The position numbers and the translations under genes are program-made. From Ignavibacterium sp. (lineage in GTDB: Bacteria; Bacteroidota; Ignavibacteria; Ignavibacteriales; Ignavibacteriaceae), in assembly GCF_025998815.1 (NCBI RefSeq), contig NZ_AP026678.1, forward strand, positions 3,502,707-3,566,706: DNA of 64,000 nucleotides. The letters are read 5' to 3'. The notes below the pieces were generated by a model. It made no database searches and was not told the DNA's origin. It saw only the letters and a list, made by a program, of their open reading frames with translations. Shown in pieces: positions 19,485 to 27,502 of the stretch; position 1 is the first letter of the stretch, and each line of letters starts with the position of its first letter.

Positions 19485-20396
19485 ATGAAAAGATTATTAA
19501 CTCTACTGATTGCAACAGCAGTTCTTTCATTTGCAGGATGCGAATATTTCGAGAATAGCGATACATTGAACATCTCTTCATTTGAAGTGAATCTTACCGG
19601 GTTACCAACATTACCCTCATCACTTACTTATGTCGGATGGTTCGATGGAGATGATATTCCTGCAACTTACCTTTTCGATAAAGATGCTGATGCGAACGGA
19701 AATATATCTTATATAAATAATGAAACACCTTTGAAGATTCTCGACAGCGCTCAGATTTTCTATATCACAATAGAAAACAAGGCTGATGTTGGCGCACCCA
19801 ATTTCAGACCGAGTTCAAGAATTATACTTCAGGGAAGATTCACTAAAGGTGCTGCTAACCTTTGGATAAGTGAAAACGCTGACAAGTACTCCATAGCAAG
19901 AGCCAAATATTCTCTTGATACTCCAACTGACGATCCGGCTGCAAATGATTTCAGCGGATTATGGTTTGTTGATTCACTCGATGCCGGTACACCTGCTGCT
20001 GGTCTTGATTTACCAATTCTTTACGGTGGTTGGATTTATGAAGGATGGATTGAAGTAAATGGAAATTTCATTTCGACAGGAAGATTTTCAAATCCTGCTG
20101 CAGCAGATTTGTTTAACGGATTTAGTGGAACAGCAGCTGCTTATCCCTTTCCCGGCGAAGATTTTCTGAACAATGCACCTTCTGGTTTTACATTTCCTCT
20201 TGATCTCAGAGGTGTTAAAGCTCATATCAGTCTTGAAAGGAGAAATGGTGACCCAAACGGAACAGCACCAAACATTATTCTCTACAGCACTGAAATTCCG
20301 GCAAATGCAGTTCATAAAAAATCTTATGATATGAATTATACAAACAACACATTACCGCAAGGTTATGCAGTTATAAAAGTGGATTTACTTGAGTAG
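19485..20396 (+). CDS. Lipoprotein of unknown function
   Basis: A 303-residue protein with a lipoprotein signal (MKRLLTLLIATAVLSFAGC), Cys19 being the acylation site. The ATG at 19485 is chosen because AAGG lies about eight bases upstream and the lipobox spacing is right; an ATG at 19461 would add eight residues. The mature part is rich in beta-strand and small residues (FEVNLTGLPTLPSSLTYVGW, then WIYEGWIEVNGNFISTGRF) and resembles Bacteroidota lipoproteins with anti-sigma-factor-like or beta-sandwich folds, but I do not recognise a family. It lies between the exoprotein and the PorV-like gene. Probably outer-membrane anchored. Confidence 0.65.
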   Translation: MKRLLTLLIATAVLSFAGCEYFENSDTLNISSFEVNLTGLPTLPSSLTYVGWFDGDDIPATYLFDKDADANGNISYINNETPLKILDSAQIFYITIENKADVGAPNFRPSSRIILQGRFTKGAANLWISENADKYSIARAKYSLDTPTDDPAANDFSGLWFVDSLDAGTPAAGLDLPILYGGWIYEGWIEVNGNFISTGRFSNPAAADLFNGFSGTAAAYPFPGEDFLNNAPSGFTFPLDLRGVKAHISLERRNGDPNGTAPNIILYSTEIPANAVHKKSYDMNYTNNTLPQGYAVIKVDLLE

Positions 20397-20441
20397 AAAA
20401 TTCATTACTCTTAAATCTGAAAAAAAATTATAGGTATTTAA

Positions 20442-21452
20442 ATGAAAAAAATAATTTTACTAATGGTCGTCAGCTTAATCATCACTACTGTGCTTAATGT
20501 TAATGCACAGGAAAGAAAAAAGCTGGCTCAAACTGGAATGAAATTTTTAAGTGTTTCACTTGATCCACGCGCTGCAGCGTTAAGCGATGCTATGACTACC
20601 GTTCAGAATAATTCAGCCTCAATGCTTTATAATCCTTCAGGTATGGCTGAAATGGATAGATTAGTTGATTATTCATTCGGTACCACAAGATGGATTGCAG
20701 ATATTAACTACATTCACGGAACTGCTGCATTAAATCTTTTTGACGGACAATATGGAGTTATAGGACTTTCGCTTGTTGCTGTGGATTACGGTGAATTCAA
20801 TGGTACAATTGTAGCCAATAACGATGATGGTTACATTGATGTCGGAACATATAAGCCAACAGCAGTTGCTCTTGGTATTGGTTACGCCAAAGCATTATCT
20901 CAGAAATTTTCTGTTGGTGGAAATATTAGATTCGTAAGACAATCAATGGGAACAGCCGTTGTAACAGTTGATCCTACAGGTAAAGCAGTTTCAAAAGAGC
21001 ATAAGGCAGAAGTTCTATCTTTTGATTTCGGTATGTTATATCACACAGGATTCAAAAGCTTGGATTTTGGAATGAGTATCAGAAATTTTTCTAAAGAAAT
21101 AAAATATATTGATGAATCATTTCAGCTTCCGCTTACATTCAAAATTGGTCTTTCAATGAATCTGATTGATTTAACAGAAATTGATCGTGGTATGCATTCA
21201 TTCCTGCTTTCTGTTGATGCATCGCACCCAAGAGATTATCCTGAACAGGTTTCGGTTGGTGCTGAATATACTTTCCTGAATACTTTCTCAATTCGTGGTG
21301 GTTACACTTTCCCGACTGATGAACAGGAATTCAGCGCCGGTGTTGGCTTTAAACAGGAATTAGCCGGAGTTAATTTCGCAATTGATTATTCCTACACTCC
21401 ATTTGGAATATTCGATAATGTTCACAGAGTATCAGTTAACATTGGTTATTAA
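20442..21452 (+). CDS. PorV/PorQ-family outer-membrane barrel (cassette 1)
   Basis: A 336-residue outer-membrane protein of the PorV/PorQ (UPF0164) group. After the signal peptide it shows the family opening GMKFLSVSLDPRAAALSDAM and SASMLYNPSGMAEM, then alternating strands and the end FDNVHRVSVNIGY. In the T9SS, PorV carries cargo from the translocon to the surface attachment complex. Many Ignavibacteria genomes hold several paralogues. Placement inside a TonB receptor operon suggests a dedicated role for this cluster's exoproteins, or a separate transport job. The paralogue at 49094 has the same place in cassette 2. Confidence 0.85.
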   Translation: MKKIILLMVVSLIITTVLNVNAQERKKLAQTGMKFLSVSLDPRAAALSDAMTTVQNNSASMLYNPSGMAEMDRLVDYSFGTTRWIADINYIHGTAALNLFDGQYGVIGLSLVAVDYGEFNGTIVANNDDGYIDVGTYKPTAVALGIGYAKALSQKFSVGGNIRFVRQSMGTAVVTVDPTGKAVSKEHKAEVLSFDFGMLYHTGFKSLDFGMSIRNFSKEIKYIDESFQLPLTFKIGLSMNLIDLTEIDRGMHSFLLSVDASHPRDYPEQVSVGAEYTFLNTFSIRGGYTFPTDEQEFSAGVGFKQELAGVNFAIDYSYTPFGIFDNVHRVSVNIGY

Positions 21453-21472
21453 AAATTTTAAGAGATAGAATT

Positions 21473-22699
21473 ATGAAAAATCTATACAAACTATTACTAA
21501 TAATCGCAGCACTTGGATTAAGCATTCTTTATAGTTGTTCTGAAGAGACAGCACCAAGTCTTTACGATCCCGGTAAATATCAGTTCAGAGAAGATCCGGT
21601 AATCACTAACATCGATCCTCCGGGTTCTGCTCTTGCCGGTGTTACAGTTTTAACAATTACCGGAAATAATTTTTCAGATATCCCTGGCGAAACTTCAGTT
21701 TACTTCAACGGTGTCAAAGGTCAGATTCTGAATGTCACAACTACACAAATTCAGGTAAAACCTCCTGTTGTTGTAGCTGATACAGTTTTAGTAAAAGTGA
21801 AAGTTGCCGGAGCAATAAATCTTAGCAATACACTAATTTATAAATTAACTGCAGCAGTAGTTGAAGTTTATAAATTCGATCCCAACAACGGAGAAGTTCC
21901 CTGGGCAGTAACTTTCGACAATACTCAGAATATGGTTGTTTCAGTTGAAGGGAAGGGCGTTTGGAAATTTTCAGGAGATGCAAACCCAAACAAAACATAT
22001 ATTCCGAAAGGAGCTGAAACAAAGTGGAATACTCTCCGCCAATTCTCAAATGGTGAGATTTATGCTTCAAAAAGTTTAAGAGGAATCTGGAAACTGACTG
22101 CAGGTGTTACTCCACCAAATGCACCTTGGGTTGCAACGCCAAGCGGAACAGTGCTGATTGATTTTGATTTCGATCAAAATACAAACTTATGGGCTGTTGG
22201 AAGTAATAATTTTATTTTCAGAATTAAACAGGATTTATCCGTTGCACAATTTCCTTTTCAGGCACAGTTAAGAGCAGTCAGAGTTTATAATGGTAATCTG
22301 TATGTTGCTGGACTTAAGTCAGGAGTTGAAGGTGTCTGGAGAATTCCAATTGATGCAAATGGTGATTTGGGTACAGAAGAATTATATTTCAATATGACAG
22401 CAAACTTTCCTGGTGTAAAAATTAATGCAATGACATTCTCTGCAGATGGCGATTTATTCCTTGGAACAGATCGCTCAACAGACCCGATTATAATTGTTAA
22501 ACCGGATAAAAGCACGCAGACATTATATGAAGGTGTGATTCCGGCTAAAAATATTGTTTCAATGTATTGGCCTTCAGGAAACTTTTTGTATGTTACCAGA
22601 GAAGCTGAAAGAGATGCTACTTCAGGTAGTATAATAAGAACTCAAACTATACTCAAAATTGATATTCAGAAACCTGGGGCAAATTATTATAATCAATAA
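21473..22699 (+). CDS. Surface lipoprotein with IPT/TIG domain and beta-propeller
   Basis: A 408-residue lipoprotein: signal ending LSILYSCSEE with Cys22 as the lipidated residue. Residues about 40-125 are an IPT/TIG domain (PVITNIDPPGSALAGVTVLT, then NNFSDIPGETSVYFNGVKG). IPT domains are common in surface glycan-binding lipoproteins of Bacteroidota. The rest is a propeller of NHL/SMP-30 type (TFDNTQNMVVSVEGKGVWKF, FDFDQNTNLWAVGSNNFIF, MTFSADGDLFLGTDRS). It sits between the PorV-like and T9SS propeller genes of the same operon. A surface ligand-binding role is likely but unproven. Confidence 0.75.
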   Translation: MKNLYKLLLIIAALGLSILYSCSEETAPSLYDPGKYQFREDPVITNIDPPGSALAGVTVLTITGNNFSDIPGETSVYFNGVKGQILNVTTTQIQVKPPVVVADTVLVKVKVAGAINLSNTLIYKLTAAVVEVYKFDPNNGEVPWAVTFDNTQNMVVSVEGKGVWKFSGDANPNKTYIPKGAETKWNTLRQFSNGEIYASKSLRGIWKLTAGVTPPNAPWVATPSGTVLIDFDFDQNTNLWAVGSNNFIFRIKQDLSVAQFPFQAQLRAVRVYNGNLYVAGLKSGVEGVWRIPIDANGDLGTEELYFNMTANFPGVKINAMTFSADGDLFLGTDRSTDPIIIVKPDKSTQTLYEGVIPAKNIVSMYWPSGNFLYVTREAERDATSGSIIRTQTILKIDIQKPGANYYNQ

Positions 22700-22751
22700 A
22701 GAAAATTGTCTCAAAGGACATAATTACTAACAACAAACAAAGGAGTACTTT

Positions 22752-24056
22752 ATGAAAAAACTTCTCACAACACTTTCTCTTGTTCTAATGCTTTCCGGCG
22801 CTGCGTTTTCGCAGGGTTGGATTTATGAGGGGGCTTTCCCGGATACAAACCTTAAAGGTGGCTCTGGCGGTCACGGCGTAGCTGTCGATCCAGATGGTAA
22901 AGTATGGGTTCAATTATTTGGAGCAACTGATAGTTTATTTATTCCAGATAGTGGTAGATATTTACCAGTCAGAGTAGTTTATGTATTTAATCCAGATGGA
23001 TCTCCTGCATCATTCTCACCGATTAGGTCTGTAACTATTAATGGTGTTTTGGAACCGCTCTTTAATTCAAACAGAGGACTAAGAACAGCTGCTGATGGTA
23101 ATATTTTAGTTGCAAGCTTTGATGTTCTCTATAAGATTAACTATCAGACCGGCGAAGGAATTTCTAAAGTACAGCCAGTGGCCGGCCAAACTTTAACCGC
23201 TCCGGGTGTTGCTGATGATGGTAGAGTATTTACTGCCCCTGTCATACCTGGCGCAATGCCAATAAAAGAATATGCTGCTGACTTCACATTTTTGGGCAAT
23301 GCAGTTGATACAACAGTTGGATTCTCAAGATCATTTGAAGTATCACCTGACGGAAACACTATATACTGGGCAGGTTATACTAATCACTGTGTGATTGTTT
23401 ATAACAGAGCTTCCGAATTTGATCCTTTTGCTGTCGTCGATACTATTTTCAAAGGATTTGATTCTGAATCTTTCTCGTGGTCACCAAACAGACAAATTCT
23501 TTGGGCTTCTTCAGGTTCATACAATGATTTGCCAAACAGATATCCTGGCGAAACAACATATTGGGATGTTGCAACCTGGTATGCAAGAGATATGAATACA
23601 GGTCAGATTGTTGACAGTATTAAATGGCAATTTAATACTCCTGCTAATCCGAATGAAAGACCAAGGGGAATTGCTTTCAGTCCGGATTACAGATATGCTT
23701 ATGTAACTTGCTTTGGTGCTAGCGATTACCCGGCAGTACAGAAATTCCGCAATCCAAATGTTTCTGTAGACGATCAGGGATTAACAGTTGTTGAAGGTTA
23801 CAAGCTTTCACAAAATTATCCTAATCCATTCAATCCAACTACTTCAATTAATTTTGAATTGCCTAAAAATGGTTATACCACATTGAAGATTTATGATATG
23901 CTTGGTAATGAAGTAGCAACATTGATTGATAAAGAAATGTCAGCAGGTCAACATACAGTTAATTTCAATGCTCAAAACCTTGCTTCAGGAACTTATCTCT
24001 ATCAGTTGAATGTAAACGGAGTAAGAATTTCTAACAAGATGATTCTGATGAAGTAA
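22752..24056 (+). CDS. T9SS-secreted beta-propeller protein
   Basis: A 434-residue protein with a signal peptide (about 1-20), a seven-bladed-type propeller (about 25-345, with HGVAVDPDGKVWVQLFG, SFEVSPDGNTIYWAGY and GIAFSPDYRYAYVTCFG), and a T9SS tail (about 350-434, NYPNPFNPTTSINF, ending KMILMK). AAAGGAG precedes the ATG. It is the last gene of the plus-strand operon, before the terminator at 24080. Another T9SS propeller protein at 42605 precedes cassette 2. No catalytic residues are recognisable; binding or scaffolding is more likely than catalysis. Confidence 0.78.
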   Translation: MKKLLTTLSLVLMLSGAAFSQGWIYEGAFPDTNLKGGSGGHGVAVDPDGKVWVQLFGATDSLFIPDSGRYLPVRVVYVFNPDGSPASFSPIRSVTINGVLEPLFNSNRGLRTAADGNILVASFDVLYKINYQTGEGISKVQPVAGQTLTAPGVADDGRVFTAPVIPGAMPIKEYAADFTFLGNAVDTTVGFSRSFEVSPDGNTIYWAGYTNHCVIVYNRASEFDPFAVVDTIFKGFDSESFSWSPNRQILWASSGSYNDLPNRYPGETTYWDVATWYARDMNTGQIVDSIKWQFNTPANPNERPRGIAFSPDYRYAYVTCFGASDYPAVQKFRNPNVSVDDQGLTVVEGYKLSQNYPNPFNPTTSINFELPKNGYTTLKIYDMLGNEVATLIDKEMSAGQHTVNFNAQNLASGTYLYQLNVNGVRISNKMILMK

Positions 24057-24079
24057 TTTTAGATTTACTTTCAGCAAAG

Positions 24080-24104
24080 CCCCGCTGAGTAAGCGGGGTT
24101 TTTT
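24080..24104. terminator. Strong intrinsic terminator between convergent operons
   Basis: Stem CCCCGCT / AGCGGGG with a 5-base loop, followed by six T residues on the plus strand. It closes the plus-strand operon 14188-24056. The last base of the minus-strand dipeptidase stop codon lies within it, so it may serve both directions. Confidence 0.92.
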
Positions 24105-25731
24105 ATTTATTGCCACAGACCTGTTCAAATACTCTTTTGAAATTCTTATAAAGAATTTTCTCTACTTCTTCTCTTGAATAGCCGTGATCAAATAGTGCTT
24201 CTGTGAGGTTTGGAAATTTTGATGTGTCTTCAAGTCCAAGCGGAACTACTTCTATTCCATCGAAGTCAGAGCCGATTGCAACATAATCAATTCCGACAAG
24301 ATTTTTAATGTAGTCAATATGCGCAATTACATCATTGATGTTTGCATTACTTGAGCCATTTAGAAAATATGGATAGAAAACAACTCCAATCACACCACCG
24401 CTGTTTGCAATATCCTGAATCTGCCAATCGTATAAATTCCGGTAATGATTTCTTAAAGCACGTACTCCGGAGTGGGTAGCGACTATCGGATTTTGTGTTT
24501 CCTGAAGTATATCCTGAATAGTTTTTATTCCTGTGTGTGAAACATCAATGATAATTCCAAGTGAATCCATCGACCGAATAACCTGTCTTCCAAAATCACT
24601 TAATCCAACTGTAGTTGAGCGGGAATCCTGAGCTGAAACTGCCCAATCAGTACTGTTATTCCAGGTGATGGTCATATAACGCATTCCTGCATTATAAAGA
24701 TTAGCCAGCTTATCAATACTATTTTCAATATGATGACCTCCTTCAACACCAATAACTGCAGCAATTTTATTTTGCTGAATGATCGAATCTGCCTGTGACC
24801 AGTTCCTTGCCTGTGAAATTGAGGTTGTATTCTGATTTAACTCAGAATTAAAAATATTTAACATCACTTGTGCTTGCTGATAATAATTTGTGTATTGAGT
24901 TGGTGAAACCCAAACGGAAAAAAATTGTAAATCAACTCCGCCATCTTTTAAACGGGGAATATCAGTATGATTGTAGTTATGTCTTTGTTTCAAATGATAT
25001 GAAGTATCATTAGCCATAACTTCAAGAACATCATTGTGCAAATCAATAAGAGTTGACACGGAATGAAAAGAAGTAAGAAGCATCATCAGACTTTCACCAC
25101 CATTGAGAGAAAGCTGAACTGAATCAGCAAGATGAGAGTTTTTGGAATAAACAATTTTATATGTGTTAGTTAATGATTTATTCACTGTTTTGCCAGATAA
25201 ATTTCCAATCGAATAAATTGATTGTAAGCCCGAACCATTACCACTGCCATCAAGTTGAATCATTTTCCTTGTTGCAGATTCGTTACCTGTTTTTATGGTA
25301 TAGAAATAAACTCCTGCAGCACCTTTTGCTATGTAATCAACAGAATAAACGCCTGAAGTTAGATATTGTTGTTTATAATCCACAAGCTCGCCAAGAACAT
25401 TGTGAATCATAATTTCAACATTATCTGCTTTGTCAATAATAAACTGAATTCTGGTTGAAGGATTAAATGGGTTAGGGAAGTTTTGACTAACATAAAATCC
25501 GTTTGGAATGATTTTATCTTCAACATCAGTTATTAGATTGAATTGCCATTGCCCTGATGAATTTGTGAAAACCGAATCTTTTAATCCGGTATTGATATTT
25601 GTAATCTCTACTTTAACACCAGCAAGAGCTTTAAGAGAAATTTTATCCTTAACAATTCCTGATATTATCTGAGAACTGATATTATGATTGAAAATCGTGA
25701 TTAACAGAATGTATAGAAAATGTTTTTTCAA
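24103..25731 (-). CDS. Secreted M19 membrane-type dipeptidase with an internal T9SS-like domain
   Basis: The enzyme is predicted to hydrolyse dipeptides, possibly with D-amino acids. Order: signal peptide (1-20), carboxypeptidase-regulatory-like segment (about 21-70), a full T9SS type A-like sorting domain (84-160, NFPNPFNPSTRIQF to RKMIQL), a linker, and peptidase M19 (about 225-540). The zinc ligands are complete: His232, Asp234, Glu330, His399, His420 and Asp489; the last three have the same 21- and 69-residue spacings as human renal dipeptidase. T9SS sorting domains are normally at the extreme C-terminus, so the internal copy is odd. The start is TTG at 25731, supported by GAGG nine bases upstream; no ATG fits. 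Last gene of the long minus-strand run. Confidence 0.88.
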   Translation of the reverse strand: MKKHFLYILLITIFNHNISSQIISGIVKDKISLKALAGVKVEITNINTGLKDSVFTNSSGQWQFNLITDVEDKIIPNGFYVSQNFPNPFNPSTRIQFIIDKADNVEIMIHNVLGELVDYKQQYLTSGVYSVDYIAKGAAGVYFYTIKTGNESATRKMIQLDGSGNGSGLQSIYSIGNLSGKTVNKSLTNTYKIVYSKNSHLADSVQLSLNGGESLMMLLTSFHSVSTLIDLHNDVLEVMANDTSYHLKQRHNYNHTDIPRLKDGGVDLQFFSVWVSPTQYTNYYQQAQVMLNIFNSELNQNTTSISQARNWSQADSIIQQNKIAAVIGVEGGHHIENSIDKLANLYNAGMRYMTITWNNSTDWAVSAQDSRSTTVGLSDFGRQVIRSMDSLGIIIDVSHTGIKTIQDILQETQNPIVATHSGVRALRNHYRNLYDWQIQDIANSGGVIGVVFYPYFLNGSSNANINDVIAHIDYIKNLVGIDYVAIGSDFDGIEVVPLGLEDTSKFPNLTEALFDHGYSREEVEKILYKNFKRVFEQVCGNK

Positions 25732-25741
25732 TTAGTATTCC

Positions 25742-27397
25742 TCATTTTATAAGAATTAATTTTTTTGTTTCTACAAATGAACCACTTCTCAACTGATAAA
25801 AATATATTCCGGTTTTCAGATTAAATGTTGAGGCGTCAAATTCAATTTGATAAAACCCGGGATTTTTATATTCATTTACAAGTGTCGCTACTTCATTACC
25901 AAGTATGTCATAAACCTTTAGAGTTTGCCAACTGCCAACAGGAGACTGCCAACTAATTTTAGTGCTTGGATTAAACGGATTGGGATAATTCTGATATAAA
26001 ATAAATTCTGATGGAATTGTATTAAATTCTTCTTCAACCGGCGTTGCTGGATCGTAGGAAATAATTCTTATTGCATCAGCAACAACATAGGTGGTTGATG
26101 TACCAGGAGTACCTGCATTTGAAATGAAAATTTTTTGTGAAGTATCAGGCGAAAAATTATATGTTCCAATGTAACTCCACATCGAACCATTTTGTACCTG
26201 ATTCACTCTGACTGTATCAATTCCATTTTTGTGTCTGATTATAAATGGAGTATCCTGACAACGATTTGAAGAAGAAACCCACCAACCGTAAACTTCATAG
26301 GTTGCATCAGCAGGGAATTGAGGTCTGAATTCTGCATAGGCACTTCCATCACCAACCGGATTTAAATAAGCCGGTGTATTTCCCCAATAACCTGGATTTG
26401 CAGAGGTAAACCATCCGCTACCAATTAAACTGCATTCGGGGTCACTGGTATCAATTATTTTTTCAAATTGAATTGTTGGCGGTAGATGAAGCGAATCTTT
26501 ATGTGTAATTGTCAGAATGGTTGGCACAGCTCTCTGCTCTGACGGATTGTTTACATATTGATTTCCTATTGCCATTTGTGTTGAACCTCCGCCATCAAGA
26601 TTCATTGCCTCAACACAACCGAGGTCAATCATTATTTGTGCAAGCTCAGGCAATCCAACTCCTTCGCTGTTTATCTGACGGCCATCTGCAACAATTAAGA
26701 TAACATGATTATTTGCTGTATATCCTACGGCAGTTCTTGGATCACGATTATCATATCCAACTCCGCTGCCCCACATAATTTCCTGATCATAAGTAACATT
26801 GACCTGACCATTTTTAACTAAAGTTGGAGCGCCACCAATTCCAACAAGTAAATTGGAATAAACTGTTCCTGCAGATTGCTGAGGCGGAGGAAGAGGTGTT
26901 TGCTGATTATTTGTGTAAGGCATCGGTGCGGAAAATTTATAAATATCATTTACATTATTTCCGAAGTGATAAATCCATTCCACATTAAAAGTTTTATCTG
27001 CTTTCATTCCAAAAAAACTTCTGATAACAGGATATGATTGACTGAATCTTGTAACAGCAGCAACATTTTGTGCTTTAACTTCATAAGGATAAACAACTGC
27101 TGAGTAGGATGTTGATCCTCCAAAGAATCCACCGTTTACTCCGGCATATGCACCAACAAACGGAACAAAATCTTTTACAAGTTTATTAGGACTTGTGATA
27201 TAGGGATGAATAACCAAATCAGGATTATTCATATCAGCATCAATGTAAAATATTTTGAGCTTCGGTGTTGCTCTGTCGCCCTGGAAAACTTTTATGCCTG
27301 ATGGCAAATTGTAGTTTGATGTAATTTCTGTCCAGGTTATTGTCTGAGAGAATGTTATTGATGCGAACAGCAATGACACAAGTATATATTTTTTCAT
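25742..27397 (-). CDS. Secreted phosphodiester glycosidase (NAGPA domain) with golvesin-like and T9SS domains
   Basis: A 551-residue protein. The signal peptide is about 1-18. The NAGPA domain (about 55-300) shows YAGVNGGFFGG, DPRTAVGYTANNHVILIVAD and the hallmark MNLDGGGSTQMAIG. The family removes GlcNAc from phosphodiester links (human uncovering enzyme) and in bacteria acts on phosphodiester-linked sugars of wall polymers. A golvesin C-terminal-like beta-sandwich (about 310-450) with GSGWFTSANPGYWG and TTYVVADAIRI follows, then a T9SS tail (NYPNPFNPSTKISW). An AAGG ribosome site precedes the ATG. Wall teichoic-type polymers or capsules are plausible substrates; this is inference. Confidence 0.88.
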   Translation of the reverse strand: MKKYILVSLLFASITFSQTITWTEITSNYNLPSGIKVFQGDRATPKLKIFYIDADMNNPDLVIHPYITSPNKLVKDFVPFVGAYAGVNGGFFGGSTSYSAVVYPYEVKAQNVAAVTRFSQSYPVIRSFFGMKADKTFNVEWIYHFGNNVNDIYKFSAPMPYTNNQQTPLPPPQQSAGTVYSNLLVGIGGAPTLVKNGQVNVTYDQEIMWGSGVGYDNRDPRTAVGYTANNHVILIVADGRQINSEGVGLPELAQIMIDLGCVEAMNLDGGGSTQMAIGNQYVNNPSEQRAVPTILTITHKDSLHLPPTIQFEKIIDTSDPECSLIGSGWFTSANPGYWGNTPAYLNPVGDGSAYAEFRPQFPADATYEVYGWWVSSSNRCQDTPFIIRHKNGIDTVRVNQVQNGSMWSYIGTYNFSPDTSQKIFISNAGTPGTSTTYVVADAIRIISYDPATPVEEEFNTIPSEFILYQNYPNPFNPSTKISWQSPVGSWQTLKVYDILGNEVATLVNEYKNPGFYQIEFDASTFNLKTGIYFYQLRSGSFVETKKLILIK

Positions 27398-27427
27398 TTT
27401 TATACCTTAAGAATATTAATCAGTTTA

Positions 27428-27497
27428 AATCTGTCTGATCAGTCTAATCAGTGTCCCATTCTTTAAAACAATAGAACAAGGATTAGACGGATTATTA
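27428..27497. repeat. Intergenic repeat of the ACGGATT type
   Basis: The gap between the NAGPA and GH94 genes holds TCTGTCTGATCAGTCTAATC and GGATTAGACGGATT in inverted relation (AATC...GATT), the form of a dispersed palindromic repeat. Part of the same class as 505-546. Its position inside an operon suggests a role in transcript processing or none at all. Confidence 0.4.
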
Positions 27498-27502
27498 CGG
27501 AA

